Positions 15,908 to 26,028 are shown, numbered from the stretch's first letter. The stretch is DNA of 53,216 bases from Burkholderiales bacterium RIFCSPLOWO2_12_FULL_61_40 (GCA_001770935.1 MESI01000023.1:1-53216), one strand, 5' to 3'. Notes: generated by a model not told the origin, from the sequence alone. A program made the numbers and translations.

Positions 15908-17803
15908 ATGACCAACTACGCAGAATTTCACCGTCGTTCTATTGAAGACCGCGACGGGTTTTGGGCCGAGCAATCCCAACTCGTAGATTGGCATACGCCG
16001 CCGCAGCAGGTGTGTGACTACAGCAATCCGCCGTTTGCGCGTTGGTTTGTGGGTGGAACTACCAATCTGTGCCACAACGCAGTAGACCGCCATCTAACGG
16101 ATCGTGCGGATCAGCCAGCACTCATTGCTGTGTCTACCGAAACCAATACCGAGCAGACCTTTACCTTTTCACAACTGCACGGCGAGGTCCAGCGCATGGC
16201 CGCTTGTTTGCTGGAGCTGGGTGTTAAAAAAGGCGATCGTGTGCTGATTTATATGCCCATGATCGCGGAAGCGGCTTTTGCCATGCTGGCCTGCGTGCGG
16301 ATTGGCGCCATCCATTCAGTGGTCTTTGGTGGTTTTGCGTCCGGTTCGCTCGCATCCCGTATCGAAGATGCTGAACCCAGCGTCATCGTGAGCGCGGACG
16401 CGGGTTCGCGCGGTGGCAAAGCGGTGGAGTACAAACCCTTGCTGGATGAAGCCATTCGACTCTCCAGTTACAAGCCAGCAGCCGTGCTTCTGGTGGACCG
16501 CAAGCTGGCTGCAATGCGTCTGGTCGCGGGGCGGGACCATTTGTGGAATGATTTGCGGCAAAAGCACCTCCAAACAGTGGTGCCATGTGAATGGGTGGAT
16601 TCCACCCACCCCAGCTACACGCTCTATACCAGTGGAACCACTGGCAAACCCAAGGGCGTGCAACGCGATACGGGGGGGTACGCGGTCGCGTTGGCTGCGA
16701 GCATGAAGCATATCTATGGCGGTAACGCTGGTGAAACCTACTTCTCGACCAGCGATATCGGTTGGGTGGTAGGCCACAGTTACATCATTTATGGCCCCCT
16801 GATTTCAGGCATGGCGACCATCATGTATGAGGGCTTGCCAACACGCCCGGACGGGGGCATTTGGTGGAGTTTGGTAGAGAAATACAAAGTGACGGTGATG
16901 TTCAGCGCACCCACCGCAGTGCGGGTTTTGAAGAAGCAGGACCCTGCATTGCTCTCCAAATATGACCTTTCCAGCTTGCGCGCCCTGTTTTTAGCGGGTG
17001 AGCCACTGGATGAACCCACTGCAAAATGGATCAGCGAGAGTCTGGGCAAACCCATCATCGACAACTACTGGCAAACCGAGACGGGCTGGCCCATCCTCTC
17101 CCTGTGCAATGGGGTGGAGCAATCCAATAGCAAATTTGGGTCGCCCGGCAGGGCTGTTTACGGCTATGACGTGAAGTTGCTGGACGACCAGACTGGAGAG
17201 GAATTGACAGGCCCCAACCAGAAAGGTGTGGTAGCTGTTGAAGGGCCTCTGCCTCCCGGTTGTTTGCAAACAATATGGCGTGACGATGAGCGTTTCGTCA
17301 AGACGTACTGGTCCAGCGTTCCTGGAAAGATGGTGTACAGCACCTTTGATTGGGGCATCCGTGATGCCGATGGGTACTTCTTCATATTGGGTCGTACCGA
17401 TGATGTGATCAATGTCGCAGGGCACCGTTTGGGAACCCGCGAGATTGAAGAAAGCATCTCGGGCCATGCCGGGATTGCCGAGGTGGCCGTGGTGGGCATG
17501 GCTGATCAACTCAAGGGGCAGGTGGCGATCGCCTTCGCCGTAGTCAAGGATGCAGGTTTGCTGACCGATGACGCTGCACGCCGTACCCTGGAAAGTGAAG
17601 TCATGAAGCGCGTGGACAACGACCTCGGTGCGGTTGCCCGTCCATCGCGGGTGTTGTTTGTGAGCACCTTGCCAAAAACCCGCAGCGGCAAGATGCTGCG
17701 CCGTGCGATTCAGGCTGTATGTGAAGGCCGGGATCCCGGGGATTTGACCACCATGGAAGACCCGGCTGCCCTGCAGCAAATCAAAGATTTGATTGCGGTT
17801 TAG
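15908..17803 (+). CDS. prpE: Propionate-CoA ligase (propionyl-CoA synthetase), acyl-CoA synthetase family
   Basis: A 631-residue ANL-family enzyme that activates propionate (or acetate) through an acyl-adenylate to the CoA thioester. The P-loop-like A3 motif YTSGTTGKPKGV lies at 240-251. Also present are the DIGWVVGHSYIIYGPL segment, the NYWQTETGWP aromatic core and the A10 lysine K595 in KTRSGKMLRR, the usual site of regulatory acetylation. Length and the opening FHRRSIEDRDGFWAEQ match PrpE rather than Acs, which is longer. No other prp (methylcitrate cycle) genes are nearby. The next gene, sucA, is 249 bases downstream. Confidence 0.9.
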   Translation: MTNYAEFHRRSIEDRDGFWAEQSQLVDWHTPPQQVCDYSNPPFARWFVGGTTNLCHNAVDRHLTDRADQPALIAVSTETNTEQTFTFSQLHGEVQRMAACLLELGVKKGDRVLIYMPMIAEAAFAMLACVRIGAIHSVVFGGFASGSLASRIEDAEPSVIVSADAGSRGGKAVEYKPLLDEAIRLSSYKPAAVLLVDRKLAAMRLVAGRDHLWNDLRQKHLQTVVPCEWVDSTHPSYTLYTSGTTGKPKGVQRDTGGYAVALAASMKHIYGGNAGETYFSTSDIGWVVGHSYIIYGPLISGMATIMYEGLPTRPDGGIWWSLVEKYKVTVMFSAPTAVRVLKKQDPALLSKYDLSSLRALFLAGEPLDEPTAKWISESLGKPIIDNYWQTETGWPILSLCNGVEQSNSKFGSPGRAVYGYDVKLLDDQTGEELTGPNQKGVVAVEGPLPPGCLQTIWRDDERFVKTYWSSVPGKMVYSTFDWGIRDADGYFFILGRTDDVINVAGHRLGTREIEESISGHAGIAEVAVVGMADQLKGQVAIAFAVVKDAGLLTDDAARRTLESEVMKRVDNDLGAVARPSRVLFVSTLPKTRSGKMLRRAIQAVCEGRDPGDLTTMEDPAALQQIKDLIAV

Positions 17804-17990
17804 CTGAGCGCCAATGACTCAAACGCCTTACCTTTGGCTGACGCTTCGTTGAATATCGTTGCGCAATCCGCATGATTTGTCGCAGGAAAAACTTTGATGG
17901 TGCCGCATTCAGTGGCACAATCCGGACTGCAATTTAGGCCCTTCCCATGCCACAGTCGCATCCGCAAACCGGTCAAGCCGTGTCGCGGAA

Positions 17991-18042
17991 GGTTAATTTA
18001 ACAAGCTTTAACCAGCTAATGTTTCCTCAAGGGAAACGGAGG
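17991..18042 (+). promoter_or_regulatory. sucA leader: dyad and RBS-adjacent hairpin
   Basis: Two elements precede sucA. GGTTAA-N11-TTAACC (17991-18013) is a perfect 6-base dyad of operator type. GTTTCC-TCAAG-GGAAAC (18021-18037) is a perfect 6-bp-stem hairpin that ends directly before GGAGG (18038-18042), which is 10 bases from the ATG. Stem formation would sit against the ribosome-binding site. Function is inferred from position only; the rest of the 249-base gap showed nothing I could name. Confidence 0.4.
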
Positions 18043-18052
18043 TCAGCGGAAT

Positions 18053-20944
18053 ATGAGTGAATCAACGTCCCAAGGGGCGAATCAGGCTTCAACGGTCTAT
18101 CAAGCCTATCAAAACAACACCTACCTTTTTGGTGGGAATGCTCCGTATGTCGAAGAGATGTACGAAAACTACCTTGCCAACCCAGGAAGCGTGCCCGATT
18201 CCTGGCGCGATTACTTTGATGCATTGCAGCATGTGCCCGCTGTTGATGGCAGCAGTGCCAAGGACGTAGCACACCAGCCCGTCATCAATGCTTTTGCCGA
18301 ACGTGCAAAACAGGGCGGAACCAAAGTGGTATTGGCCACGGGTGCGGACTCCGAGATGGGGCGCAAGAGAACTGCTGTTCAGCAGTTGATTGCAGCTTAC
18401 CGCAACGTGGGTGCGCGTTGGGCTGACCTTGATCCCCTTAAGCGCACAGAGCGCGACAAAATTCCGGAGCTTGAACCGGCCTTCTACGGTTTCAATGATG
18501 CGGACCAGGAAACCGTTTTCAACATCAGCAATACCTTCTTCGGCAAAGACTCCATGAGTCTGCGCGAGTTGCTGAATGCTCTGCGTGAAACCTACTGCGG
18601 CACCATTGGTGTCGAGTACATGTATGCCACCGACCAGAACCAAAAACGCTGGTGGCAACAAAAGCTGGAGGCTTCCCGCAGTAAACCCCAATTCAATGCT
18701 GAAAAGAAACAGCACATCCTGGAGCGCCTGACCGCTGCAGAAGGCTTGGAGCGATTCCTCCATACCAAATATGTCGGTCAAAAACGCTTCTCGCTGGAAG
18801 GTGGTGAGAGTTTTATTGCCGCCATGGATGAGCTGATTCAGCAAGCCGGCGCCAAAGGTGTGCAGGAAATCGTGATTGGCATGGCCCACCGCGGGCGCTT
18901 GAACGTGCTGGTGAATACCCTGGGCAAAATGCCTGCGGATTTGTTCGCTGAGTTTGACCACACCGCCCCTGAAGAGTTGCCAGCGGGCGATGTGAAGTAC
19001 CACCAGGGTTTCAGCTCTGACGTGTCCACCATGGGCGGACCGGTGCACCTGTCATTGGCGTTCAACCCTTCGCACCTTGAAATTGTGAACCCGGTGGTCG
19101 AAGGTTCTGTGCGTGCCCGTATGGACCGGCGCAATGACCCCACAGGCAATCAGGTTCTGCCGGTGCTGGTGCATGGTGATGCGGCCTTTGGCGGCCAGGG
19201 TGTGAACCAGGAAACCCTGGCGCTGGCCCAGACCCGTGGCTACACCACGGGCGGTACGGTGCATATCATCATCAACAACCAGATTGGTTTCACCACGTCC
19301 GACCCGCGCGACATGCGTTCGAGCGCGTTTTGTACCGACATCGTGAAGATGGTGGAGTCGCCTGTATTGCATGTCAATGGGGATGACCCCGAAGCCGTGG
19401 TACTGGCCACCCAACTGGCCCTTGAATTCCGGATGGAGTTCCGCCAAGACGTAGTGGTCGACATCACCTGCTTCCGGAAACTGGGCCACAACGAACAAGA
19501 CACCCCCAGCCTGACCCAGCCGCTGATGTACAAGAAGATTACGTCACACCCCGGTACGCGCAAGCTGTACGCGGACAAGTTGGCGACCCAAGGTTTGGGG
19601 GCCACGTTGGGCGATGACATGGTCAAAGCCTACCGGACCGCAATGGATGCGGGCAAGCACACCATTGATCCGGTGCTGACCAACTTCAAGAGCAAGTATT
19701 CGGTGGACTGGTCGCCCTTTTTGGGCAAAAAATGGACCGATGCTGGCGACACCGCCATTCCCCTGATCGAGTGGAAGCGCCTGTCCGAAAAGCTCACTAC
19801 TATCCCTGTCGGCGTAACACCGCACCAACTTGTCAAGAAAGTGTATGACGATCGCGCAGCCATGGGACGCGGTGAAATCAACGTGGACTGGGGCATGGGT
19901 GAGCACATGGCGTTTGCTTCACTGGTGGCCAGTGGCTACCCCGTGCGTTTGAGTGGTGAAGACTGCGGGCGGGGTACATTCACCCACCGCCACGCCGTGG
20001 TTCACGACCAGGCTCGCGAAAAGTGGGACGCAGGCACTTACGTGCCCTTGCAAAATGTGGCCGATAACCAGGCACCGTTTGTGGTCATCGACTCCATCCT
20101 GTCTGAAGAAGCGGTGTTGGGCTTCGAATACGGCTATGCGTCCAATGACCCCAATACGCTGGTGATCTGGGAAGCCCAGTTTGGTGACTTCGCCAATGGC
20201 GCGCAAGTGGTGATTGACCAATTCATTGCGTCCGGGGAAGTGAAATGGGGGCGTGTGAACGGCATCACGCTGATGCTTCCGCACGGTTATGAAGGCCAAG
20301 GCCCTGAGCACAGCTCGGCGCGTCTGGAGCGTTTCATGCAACTGAGTGCAGACACCAATATGCAGGTGGTCCAGCCCACCACGGCAAGCCAAATCTTCCA
20401 CGTGTTGCGTCGCCAGATGGTGCGCAATCTGCGCAAGCCTTTGGTCATCATGACACCGAAATCCCTGCTGCGCGCAAAAGACGCGGCATCCCCTTTGAGC
20501 GAGTTCACCCGGGGCGGTTTCCAAACGGTTATTCCGGAAAACAAGGCGCTCAAGGCCGAGAAGGTCAAGCGCATCGTGGCTTGCTCCGGCAAGGTTTATT
20601 ACGATTTGGTCAAAAAACGCGAGGAAAGAGGCGACGACGTGGCAATCTTGCGCGTCGAACAACTCTATCCTTTCCCGCACAAAGCGTTTGCGACGGAACT
20701 CAAAAAGTACCCCAACGCCACCGAGGTGGTGTGGTGCCAGGATGAGCCGCAGAACCAGGGAGCCTGGTTCTTTGTGCAGCACTATCTGCACGAAAACATG
20801 ACCGAAGGCCAAAAGCTGGGTTACTCCGGGCGCGCGGCTTCCGCGTCCCCCGCAGTCGGCTATTCGCATCTTCACCAAGAGCAGCAAAAGGCGCTGGTTG
20901 ACGGCGCGTTCGCGAAGCTCAAAGGCTTTGTCCTGACCAAATAA
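18053..20944 (+). CDS. sucA: 2-oxoglutarate dehydrogenase E1 component
   Basis: A 963-residue thiamine-diphosphate enzyme that decarboxylates 2-oxoglutarate and passes the succinyl group to the lipoyl arm of SucB. The N-terminal E2-binding stretch (NTYLFGGNAPYVEEMYENYLANPGS) is present. So are GMAHRGRLNVLVN, the TPP/metal region HGDAAFGGQGVNQET and NNQIGFTTSDPRD, and the C-terminal transketolase-like domain with DCGRGTFTHRHAV. Length is normal for the family. It is followed after 24 bases by sucB and then lpd, so the window encodes the whole complex. Confidence 0.97.
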   Translation: MSESTSQGANQASTVYQAYQNNTYLFGGNAPYVEEMYENYLANPGSVPDSWRDYFDALQHVPAVDGSSAKDVAHQPVINAFAERAKQGGTKVVLATGADSEMGRKRTAVQQLIAAYRNVGARWADLDPLKRTERDKIPELEPAFYGFNDADQETVFNISNTFFGKDSMSLRELLNALRETYCGTIGVEYMYATDQNQKRWWQQKLEASRSKPQFNAEKKQHILERLTAAEGLERFLHTKYVGQKRFSLEGGESFIAAMDELIQQAGAKGVQEIVIGMAHRGRLNVLVNTLGKMPADLFAEFDHTAPEELPAGDVKYHQGFSSDVSTMGGPVHLSLAFNPSHLEIVNPVVEGSVRARMDRRNDPTGNQVLPVLVHGDAAFGGQGVNQETLALAQTRGYTTGGTVHIIINNQIGFTTSDPRDMRSSAFCTDIVKMVESPVLHVNGDDPEAVVLATQLALEFRMEFRQDVVVDITCFRKLGHNEQDTPSLTQPLMYKKITSHPGTRKLYADKLATQGLGATLGDDMVKAYRTAMDAGKHTIDPVLTNFKSKYSVDWSPFLGKKWTDAGDTAIPLIEWKRLSEKLTTIPVGVTPHQLVKKVYDDRAAMGRGEINVDWGMGEHMAFASLVASGYPVRLSGEDCGRGTFTHRHAVVHDQAREKWDAGTYVPLQNVADNQAPFVVIDSILSEEAVLGFEYGYASNDPNTLVIWEAQFGDFANGAQVVIDQFIASGEVKWGRVNGITLMLPHGYEGQGPEHSSARLERFMQLSADTNMQVVQPTTASQIFHVLRRQMVRNLRKPLVIMTPKSLLRAKDAASPLSEFTRGGFQTVIPENKALKAEKVKRIVACSGKVYYDLVKKREERGDDVAILRVEQLYPFPHKAFATELKKYPNATEVVWCQDEPQNQGAWFFVQHYLHENMTEGQKLGYSGRAASASPAVGYSHLHQEQQKALVDGAFAKLKGFVLTK

Positions 20945-20968
20945 ATACAGAATACAGAAAGAATTGAT

Positions 20969-22222
20969 ATGGCTCTCGTAGACGTAAAAGTGCCCCAGCT
21001 CTCAGAATCTGTGGCGGAAGCAACTATGTTGCAGTGGAAGAAAAAGGTTGGCGACGCGGTCGCGATCGATGAAATCCTGGTCGAAATTGAAACCGACAAA
21101 GTTGTTCTGGAAGTGCCTGCACCTGCCGCTGGCGTATTGGCAGAGTTGGTGGTGGGCGATGGTGCAACCGTTTTGGCGGAGCAGCTGATTGCCCGCATTG
21201 ACACCGAAGGTAAAGCCGGTGCTGCTGCGCCCCAGGCCGCAGTGGCAGCGGCGCCTGCCGCGCAAGCGCAAGCTGCTGCCGCAAGCAACTCCAAGGCAGG
21301 CGTGGCCATGCCTGCTGCGGCCAAGCTGATGGCGGACAACAACTTGGCATCGGGTTCGGTGCCTGGCACTGGCAAAGATGGCCGAGTGACCAAGGGCGAT
21401 GTACTGGGCGCTGTAGCTTCTGCTGCGTCTGCTCCTAAAACAGTAGCTGCTGTCGCAATCCCCACGGGCGTTCGGACCACTTCTTTGCCCCAGGTTTCTG
21501 CTCCTTCGGTGAACTTGGGCGACCGTCCAGAGCAGCGCGTGCCGATGAGCCGCCTGCGTGCCCGTGTGGCGGAACGTTTGTTGCAGTCCCAGAGCAGCAA
21601 TGCCATTCTGACGACTTTCAACGAAATCAACATGGCGCCCGTCATGGACATGCGCAAACGCATGCAAGAGCGCTTCGAGAAGGAACACGGCGTGAAGCTG
21701 GGTTTCATGAGTTTCTTCGTCAAGGCGGCGGTGCATGCCTTGAAGAAATTCCCCGTGTTGAACGCCTCGGTGGACGGCACAGACATTGTGTACCACGGTT
21801 ACTTTGACATTGGTATCGCGGTCGGCTCGCCCCGTGGTTTGGTGGTGCCGATTTTGCGCAATGCCGACCAGATGAGCTTTGCCGATATTGAGAAGAAAAT
21901 TGCCGAATTCGGCCAAAAGGCCAAGGATGGCAAGCTGGGTATTGAAGACATGACTGGTGGTACTTTCTCCATCTCCAACGGCGGCACCTTTGGCTCCATG
22001 ATGTCCACCCCCATCATCAATCCACCGCAAAGTGCGATTTTGGGCGTGCACGCGACCAAAGACCGCGCCATGGTGGAAAACGGCCAAGTGGTGGTGCGCC
22101 CCATGAACTACTTCGCCATGAGTTACGACCACCGCATCATTGACGGCCGCGAAGCGGTCTTGGGCCTGGTGGCCATGAAGGAAGCGCTGGAAGATCCTGC
22201 ACGCTTGCTGTTCGATATCTAA
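20969..22222 (+). CDS. sucB: Dihydrolipoyllysine succinyltransferase (E2 of 2-oxoglutarate dehydrogenase)
   Basis: A 417-residue E2. There is a single lipoyl domain (1-80) with K44 in ETDKVVLEV, then an Ala/Pro-rich flexible linker (about 82-105). A peripheral-subunit-binding domain (about 108-145, [33 protein letters not shown]) precedes the catalytic domain, which ends [13 protein letters not shown] with catalytic H388 and D392. It carries succinyl from E1 to CoA and forms the core of the complex. It is in line with sucA and lpd; a possible attenuating hairpin separates it from lpd. Confidence 0.97.
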   Translation: MALVDVKVPQLSESVAEATMLQWKKKVGDAVAIDEILVEIETDKVVLEVPAPAAGVLAELVVGDGATVLAEQLIARIDTEGKAGAAAPQAAVAAAPAAQAQAAAASNSKAGVAMPAAAKLMADNNLASGSVPGTGKDGRVTKGDVLGAVASAASAPKTVAAVAIPTGVRTTSLPQVSAPSVNLGDRPEQRVPMSRLRARVAERLLQSQSSNAILTTFNEINMAPVMDMRKRMQERFEKEHGVKLGFMSFFVKAAVHALKKFPVLNASVDGTDIVYHGYFDIGIAVGSPRGLVVPILRNADQMSFADIEKKIAEFGQKAKDGKLGIEDMTGGTFSISNGGTFGSMMSTPIINPPQSAILGVHATKDRAMVENGQVVVRPMNYFAMSYDHRIIDGREAVLGLVAMKEALEDPARLLFDI

Positions 22223-22237
22223 AGGCTACCTTCATAG

Positions 22238-22290
22238 ACCCACCCGTGTGGCCTGACTCTGTGTCTCGCCCATCGGTGGGTTTATCTTTA
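22238..22290 (+). terminator. Inverted repeat with T-rich tail between sucB and lpd
   Basis: ACCCACC (22238-22244) can pair with GGTGGGT (22275-22281), and the second arm runs into TTATCTTTAA. The loop is about 30 bases, long for an intrinsic terminator, so this is at most a partial terminator or processing site. It could set the lpd level relative to sucAB, since Lpd is shared with other dehydrogenase complexes. Confidence 0.35.
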
Positions 22291-22310
22291 ACCAACACAC
22301 TGGAAATTTC

Positions 22311-23738
22311 ATGAGCAAACAATTCGACGTCATCGTCATCGGCGGTGGCCCTGGGGGCTACATCGCAGCTATTCGCGCAGCACAGTTGGGCTTCAACGTG
22401 GCCTGTATCGACGAGTGGAAAAACGACAAGGGTGGGCCCGCTCCCGGCGGCACTTGCACCAATGTGGGTTGTATTCCCTCCAAGGCCCTGTTGCAGTCGT
22501 CCGAGCACTTTAACCATGCCAACCACCACTTTGCCGAGCACGGCATTGAGGTCAAGGGTGTGAGCATGGATGTGGCCAAAATGATCTCCCGCAAGAATAC
22601 GGTGGTGAAGCAAAACAACGACGGCATCCTGTACTTGCTCAAGAAGAACAAGATTGCCTTCTTCCATGGCCGTGGTTCGTTTGCCAAGGCCGTGGACGGC
22701 GGCTACCAAATCCAAGTGGCCGGTGCTGCTGAAGAAGTGATGGTTGGCAAGCACATCATCCTGGCTACCGGCTCCAACGCCCGTGCCTTGCCGGGCACAC
22801 CGTTTGACGAAGTCAATGTGCTGTCGAATGATGGTGCCTTGAACATCGGCGCCGTTCCCAAGAAACTGGGCCTGATTGGCTCAGGCGTGATCGGTCTGGA
22901 AATGGGCTCCGTGTGGAAGCGTCTCGGCGCGGAAGTGACGATTCTGGAAGGCTTACCCACTTTCTTGGGCGCGGTGGACGAGCAAGTGGCCAAAGAAGCG
23001 CACAAGGCCTTTACGAAGCAGGGTTTGAAGATTGAGCTGGGCGTCAAAGTCGGTGAGATCAAGAACGGCAAGAAAGGCGTGTCGGTGGCCTATACCAATG
23101 CCAAGGGTGAAGCCCAGGCGCTGGACGTAGACAAGCTCATCATTTCCATTGGCCGCGTGCCCAACACCATTGGTTTGAACACCGAAGCGGTGGGCCTGCA
23201 ACTCGACGAACGTGGCGCGATTGTGGTGGACGGCGACTGCAAAACCAATTTGCCCCATGTGTGGGCGGTGGGTGATGTGGTGCGTGGCCCCATGCTGGCC
23301 CACAAGGCGGAAGAAGAGGGCGTTGCCGTGGCGGAGCGTATCGCGGGTCAGCACGGCCATGTCAACTTCAATACCATTCCATGGGTCATCTACACCAGTC
23401 CGGAAATTGCCTGGGTGGGCCGCACCGAGCAGCAGCTCAAGGCAGATGGCGTGGCCTACAAGGCAGGATCGTTTCCCTTCCTGGCCAATGGCCGTGCCCG
23501 TGCGCTGGGGGATACCACCGGTTTTGTGAAGTTCCTGGCCGATGCCACAACCGATGAAATTCTGGGCGTGCATATCGTGGGTCCACAGGCCAGCGAGCTG
23601 ATTTCCGAAGCCGTAGTTGCCATGGAGTTCAAGGCCAGTGCCGAAGACATTGCCCGTATTTGCCATGCCCACCCCTCTTTGAGTGAAGCCACCAAGGAAG
23701 CGGCCCTGGCAGTGGACAAGCGCACCCTGAATTTCTGA
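22311..23738 (+). CDS. lpd: Dihydrolipoyl dehydrogenase (E3)
   Basis: A 475-residue FAD/NAD flavoprotein that reoxidises dihydrolipoamide. It shows the FAD-binding [10 protein letters not shown] (11-20), the redox disulfide C49-TNVG-C54 in [16 protein letters not shown], an NAD-binding [13 protein letters not shown] segment, the second FAD motif ([17 protein letters not shown]) and the C-terminal His-Glu pair in [10 protein letters not shown]. No lipoyl domain is fused to it. It belongs to the sucAB-lpd group and abuts repeat copy 3. Confidence 0.97.
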   Translation: MSKQFDVIVIGGGPGGYIAAIRAAQLGFNVACIDEWKNDKGGPAPGGTCTNVGCIPSKALLQSSEHFNHANHHFAEHGIEVKGVSMDVAKMISRKNTVVKQNNDGILYLLKKNKIAFFHGRGSFAKAVDGGYQIQVAGAAEEVMVGKHIILATGSNARALPGTPFDEVNVLSNDGALNIGAVPKKLGLIGSGVIGLEMGSVWKRLGAEVTILEGLPTFLGAVDEQVAKEAHKAFTKQGLKIELGVKVGEIKNGKKGVSVAYTNAKGEAQALDVDKLIISIGRVPNTIGLNTEAVGLQLDERGAIVVDGDCKTNLPHVWAVGDVVRGPMLAHKAEEEGVAVAERIAGQHGHVNFNTIPWVIYTSPEIAWVGRTEQQLKADGVAYKAGSFPFLANGRARALGDTTGFVKFLADATTDEILGVHIVGPQASELISEAVVAMEFKASAEDIARICHAHPSLSEATKEAALAVDKRTLNF

Positions 23739-23741
23739 TTT

Positions 23742-23807
23742 TATGAATAAAAATGGCTGCTAGCCCCCGTGAATACTGCGCAGGCAGCTACTTTTTTCAT
23801 AGCAAAT
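23742..23807 (-). repeat. Dispersed intergenic stem-loop repeat, copy 3
   Basis: Inverted relative to copies 1 and 2. The ends pair as TGGCTGC (23754-23760) with GCAGCTA (23784-23790), seven pairs with one G-T wobble, enclosing CCCCCGTGAATACTGCGCA. It fills the gap between the lpd stop and the zapE ribosome-binding site, so it would lie in the leader of zapE or in the lpd-zapE spacer of a longer transcript. Confidence 0.8.
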
Positions 23808-23815
23808 CGGAGTGA

Positions 23816-24916
23816 GTGTTGAGCGTTAAAAAAACCTACGAAGCCGAGTTGGCCGCGCGTGCCTACAAAGCTGATTCGGCCCAGTTGCGGGCCGTGGAGG
23901 CGTTGGAGCGATGCGCCCAGGAGTGGTCGCATTTCAAGGAAAAACGATCCAACGCGATCAAGAAGCTGATCAACCGGCCTGATATCCCCCGTGGCGTGTA
24001 CATGTTTGGTGGAGTGGGGCGGGGCAAAAGTTTCTTGATGGATTGTTTTTACAACGCGGTTCCGCTCAAACGCAAAACTCGCCTGCATTTTCACGAATTC
24101 ATGCGAGAGGTGCACCGGGAGTTGTCGGACCTGCAAGGCACGGTCAATCCCCTGGACGTGCTGGCCCAACGCATGGCCAAACGCTACCGCTTGATTTGTT
24201 TCGACGAGTTCCATGTGGCGGATATTACCGATGCCTTGATCCTGCATCGGCTGCTTTCTGCACTGTTCGACAACGGCGTGGGTCTGGTGACCACCTCCAA
24301 TTTTCGACCGGACGATCTGTACCCCGGAGGCATGCACCGGGACCGCATCTTGCCGGCGATTGCGTTGCTCAATGCGCGGCTGGAGGTGCTGAGCGTAGAC
24401 AATGGGACCGACTACCGGCGACGGGCGTTGGAAACGGTGCAGCTGTACCATGTACCGATGGGGGGCGTGGCAGACCAGGCGATGGAACAGGCTTTCAATG
24501 CGCTGGCCGAATCCCATGATGAAGACCCCGTTTTGCACATTGAAGCCCGCCAAATCCGGGCGCGCCGCAAAGCCGGAGGGGTAGTTTGGTTTGATTTCAA
24601 GGCCCTGTGTGGTGGCCCGCGCTCTCAAAATGACTATTTGGAGATCGCATCGCGATTTCACACGGTTTTTTTGAGCGATGTGCCCCATATGCCCGTGCGC
24701 ATGGCATCAGAGGCGCGGCGATTTACCTGGCTGGTGGATGTGTTGTATGACCGCCGCGTCAAGCTGGTCATGTCGGCCGAGGTGGAGCCGCAGGCGCTGT
24801 ACACCGAGGGACCCATGGCGCATGAGTTTCCCCGGACGGTTTCCCGCCTCAATGAGATGCAGTCGCAAGAGTTTTTGGCGCTGGAGCGGCGTGTGGTCGA
24901 CACCACTTTGACCTGA
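23816..24916 (+). CDS. zapE: Cell division protein ZapE (AFG1-like ATPase)
   Basis: A 366-residue AFG1-type P-loop ATPase. Walker A is GGVGRGKS (65-72), Walker B RLICFDEFHV lies near 125-134, and the TTSNFRPDDLYPGGMHRDRILPAI segment is typical of the family. ZapE interacts with FtsZ and modulates Z-ring stability, especially under stress or low oxygen. The start is GTG 23816 or the adjacent TTG; both follow CGGAGTGA. It is downstream of lpd and convergent with the PP2C gene. Confidence 0.9.
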   Translation: MLSVKKTYEAELAARAYKADSAQLRAVEALERCAQEWSHFKEKRSNAIKKLINRPDIPRGVYMFGGVGRGKSFLMDCFYNAVPLKRKTRLHFHEFMREVHRELSDLQGTVNPLDVLAQRMAKRYRLICFDEFHVADITDALILHRLLSALFDNGVGLVTTSNFRPDDLYPGGMHRDRILPAIALLNARLEVLSVDNGTDYRRRALETVQLYHVPMGGVADQAMEQAFNALAESHDEDPVLHIEARQIRARRKAGGVVWFDFKALCGGPRSQNDYLEIASRFHTVFLSDVPHMPVRMASEARRFTWLVDVLYDRRVKLVMSAEVEPQALYTEGPMAHEFPRTVSRLNEMQSQEFLALERRVVDTTLT

Positions 24917-24929
24917 ATTCAAGGCAGGG

Positions 24930-24949
24930 CCACAGAAATCACCCTGTGG
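24930..24949. terminator. Short hairpin between convergent zapE and PP2C genes
   Basis: CCACAG (24930-24935) pairs with CTGTGG (24944-24949) around an 8-base loop, in the 36-base gap between two convergent stops. No T-run is present on either side, so it is a weak candidate for a bidirectional terminator. Confidence 0.35.
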
Positions 24950-24952
24950 TTA

Positions 24953-25711
24953 TCAGGCGAGGGGTTCTAGCTTGACGACCACCAGAGAGAGGTTGTCGCC
25001 GCCACCGTGACCTCGGGATCGTGCCTTTTCGATCAGAAATTCAGTGGCTTCGCGCGCCGAAAGCGTGGAAAGCACCGATCCAATTTCACCGGTATTGAAA
25101 TAATGCCAGACCCCGTCACTGCAAGTCATGAGTACATCGCCAGGGCGCAATTGGGGGATGAAGTGAAAATCCACCGGCGGATCGGTTTCCGTACCCAGGC
25201 ATCCCATCAAAATATTGGATTGGGGGTGAACCGAGGCCTGCTCCTCGGTCAATTCACCCCGGTTTACCAAGGCTTGAACGTAGGAGTGATCCATGGTGCG
25301 TTTGACGAAACGGCTGCCGTGGAAATGGTAGATGCGAGAGTCACCGGTGTGGGCCCAATGGCAGTCACCGCCGGGATTGATCAAAAAAGCAGCCAAGGTG
25401 CTATGCGGCTCTTCCTCGGCGGAAATGGCGGTCAATTTGATAACAATATGGGCCTCTTGCACGATCTGCATCAGGGTGGCTGCCGCATCGTCAGTTTGGG
25501 GGTCATAACGCTCAAACAGCTGCTTGGCGGTCATCATGACCTGGTCGGATGCCTTTCTGCCCCCGCTGCGTCCCCCCATACCGTCGGCGACGATGGCCAA
25601 AATACACCCATTCACCCTGGAATGTTTCAGCAAGGCAACCTGATCCTGCTGGTAATCCCGGTCTCCCTTGTGGATGCCGGTGGATGCGGTGAGTCTGTAA
25701 CCAGTGGCCAT
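24953..25711 (-). CDS. PP2C-family protein serine/threonine phosphatase
   Basis: A 252-residue phosphatase when begun at ATG 25711 (MATGYRLTASTG). The frame is open for 40 more codons upstream, but that stretch has no domain. Metal-binding motifs are visible: GDRDYQQDQ (16-24), DGMGG (43-47), HTGDSRIY, a TCSDGVWHY block and the final GGGDNLSLVVV. Members dephosphorylate Ser/Thr proteins and often pair with a Hanks-type kinase or act in type VI secretion or stress signalling. No partner kinase lies beside it (PrkA, 16 kb away, is a different kinase class). No clear Shine-Dalgarno is visible. It is divergent from the DUF465-dinG pair. Confidence 0.88.
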   Translation of the reverse strand: MATGYRLTASTGIHKGDRDYQQDQVALLKHSRVNGCILAIVADGMGGRSGGRKASDQVMMTAKQLFERYDPQTDDAAATLMQIVQEAHIVIKLTAISAEEEPHSTLAAFLINPGGDCHWAHTGDSRIYHFHGSRFVKRTMDHSYVQALVNRGELTEEQASVHPQSNILMGCLGTETDPPVDFHFIPQLRPGDVLMTCSDGVWHYFNTGEIGSVLSTLSAREATEFLIEKARSRGHGGGDNLSLVVVKLEPLA

Positions 25712-25821
25712 AGGGGGCTGCTTTAAAGCAATTGTTTCTGCAAAAAGGGTGTCAGGCCGTATTATCGAGCCACCTTGGACCGCACGAGCGATATTTAACC
25801 CGTACTTTCCCCATTTTTCCT

Positions 25822-26025
25822 GTGGACGCAAATCTTCATTTTCCAGAACGCCGTCTGATCGAACTGCGCATAGAACACGGTGATCTTGACGCGCTGATAG
25901 ACGGCGCGGCCGCGGTCACTCCAACGGATGAGTTGATGATGCGCCGTTTAAAAAAAAGGCGCCTGGCCTTGCGTGACGAAATTGCGCGGGTAGAGCGTGA
26001 GTTGGACCCCGACGAGCCGGCTTGA
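25822..26025 (+). CDS. Short DUF465/YdcH-like protein
   Basis: A 67-residue protein starting at GTG 25822 (MDANLHFPERRLIELRIEHGDLDALID). It has two amphipathic helices, the second strongly charged (RRLKKRRLALRDEIARVEREL), as in the YdcH/DUF465 family of small helical hairpins. Function is unknown. It ends 3 bases before the dinG start and is surely co-transcribed with it. No good Shine-Dalgarno is visible for the GTG. Confidence 0.7.
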   Translation: MDANLHFPERRLIELRIEHGDLDALIDGAAAVTPTDELMMRRLKKRRLALRDEIARVERELDPDEPA

Positions 26026-26028
26026 CCC

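Noticed and set aside
17913..17930. Sigma54-like TGGCAC...TGCA sequence upstream of sucA
   Set aside because: The spacing between GG and GC is 13 bases rather than the required 10.
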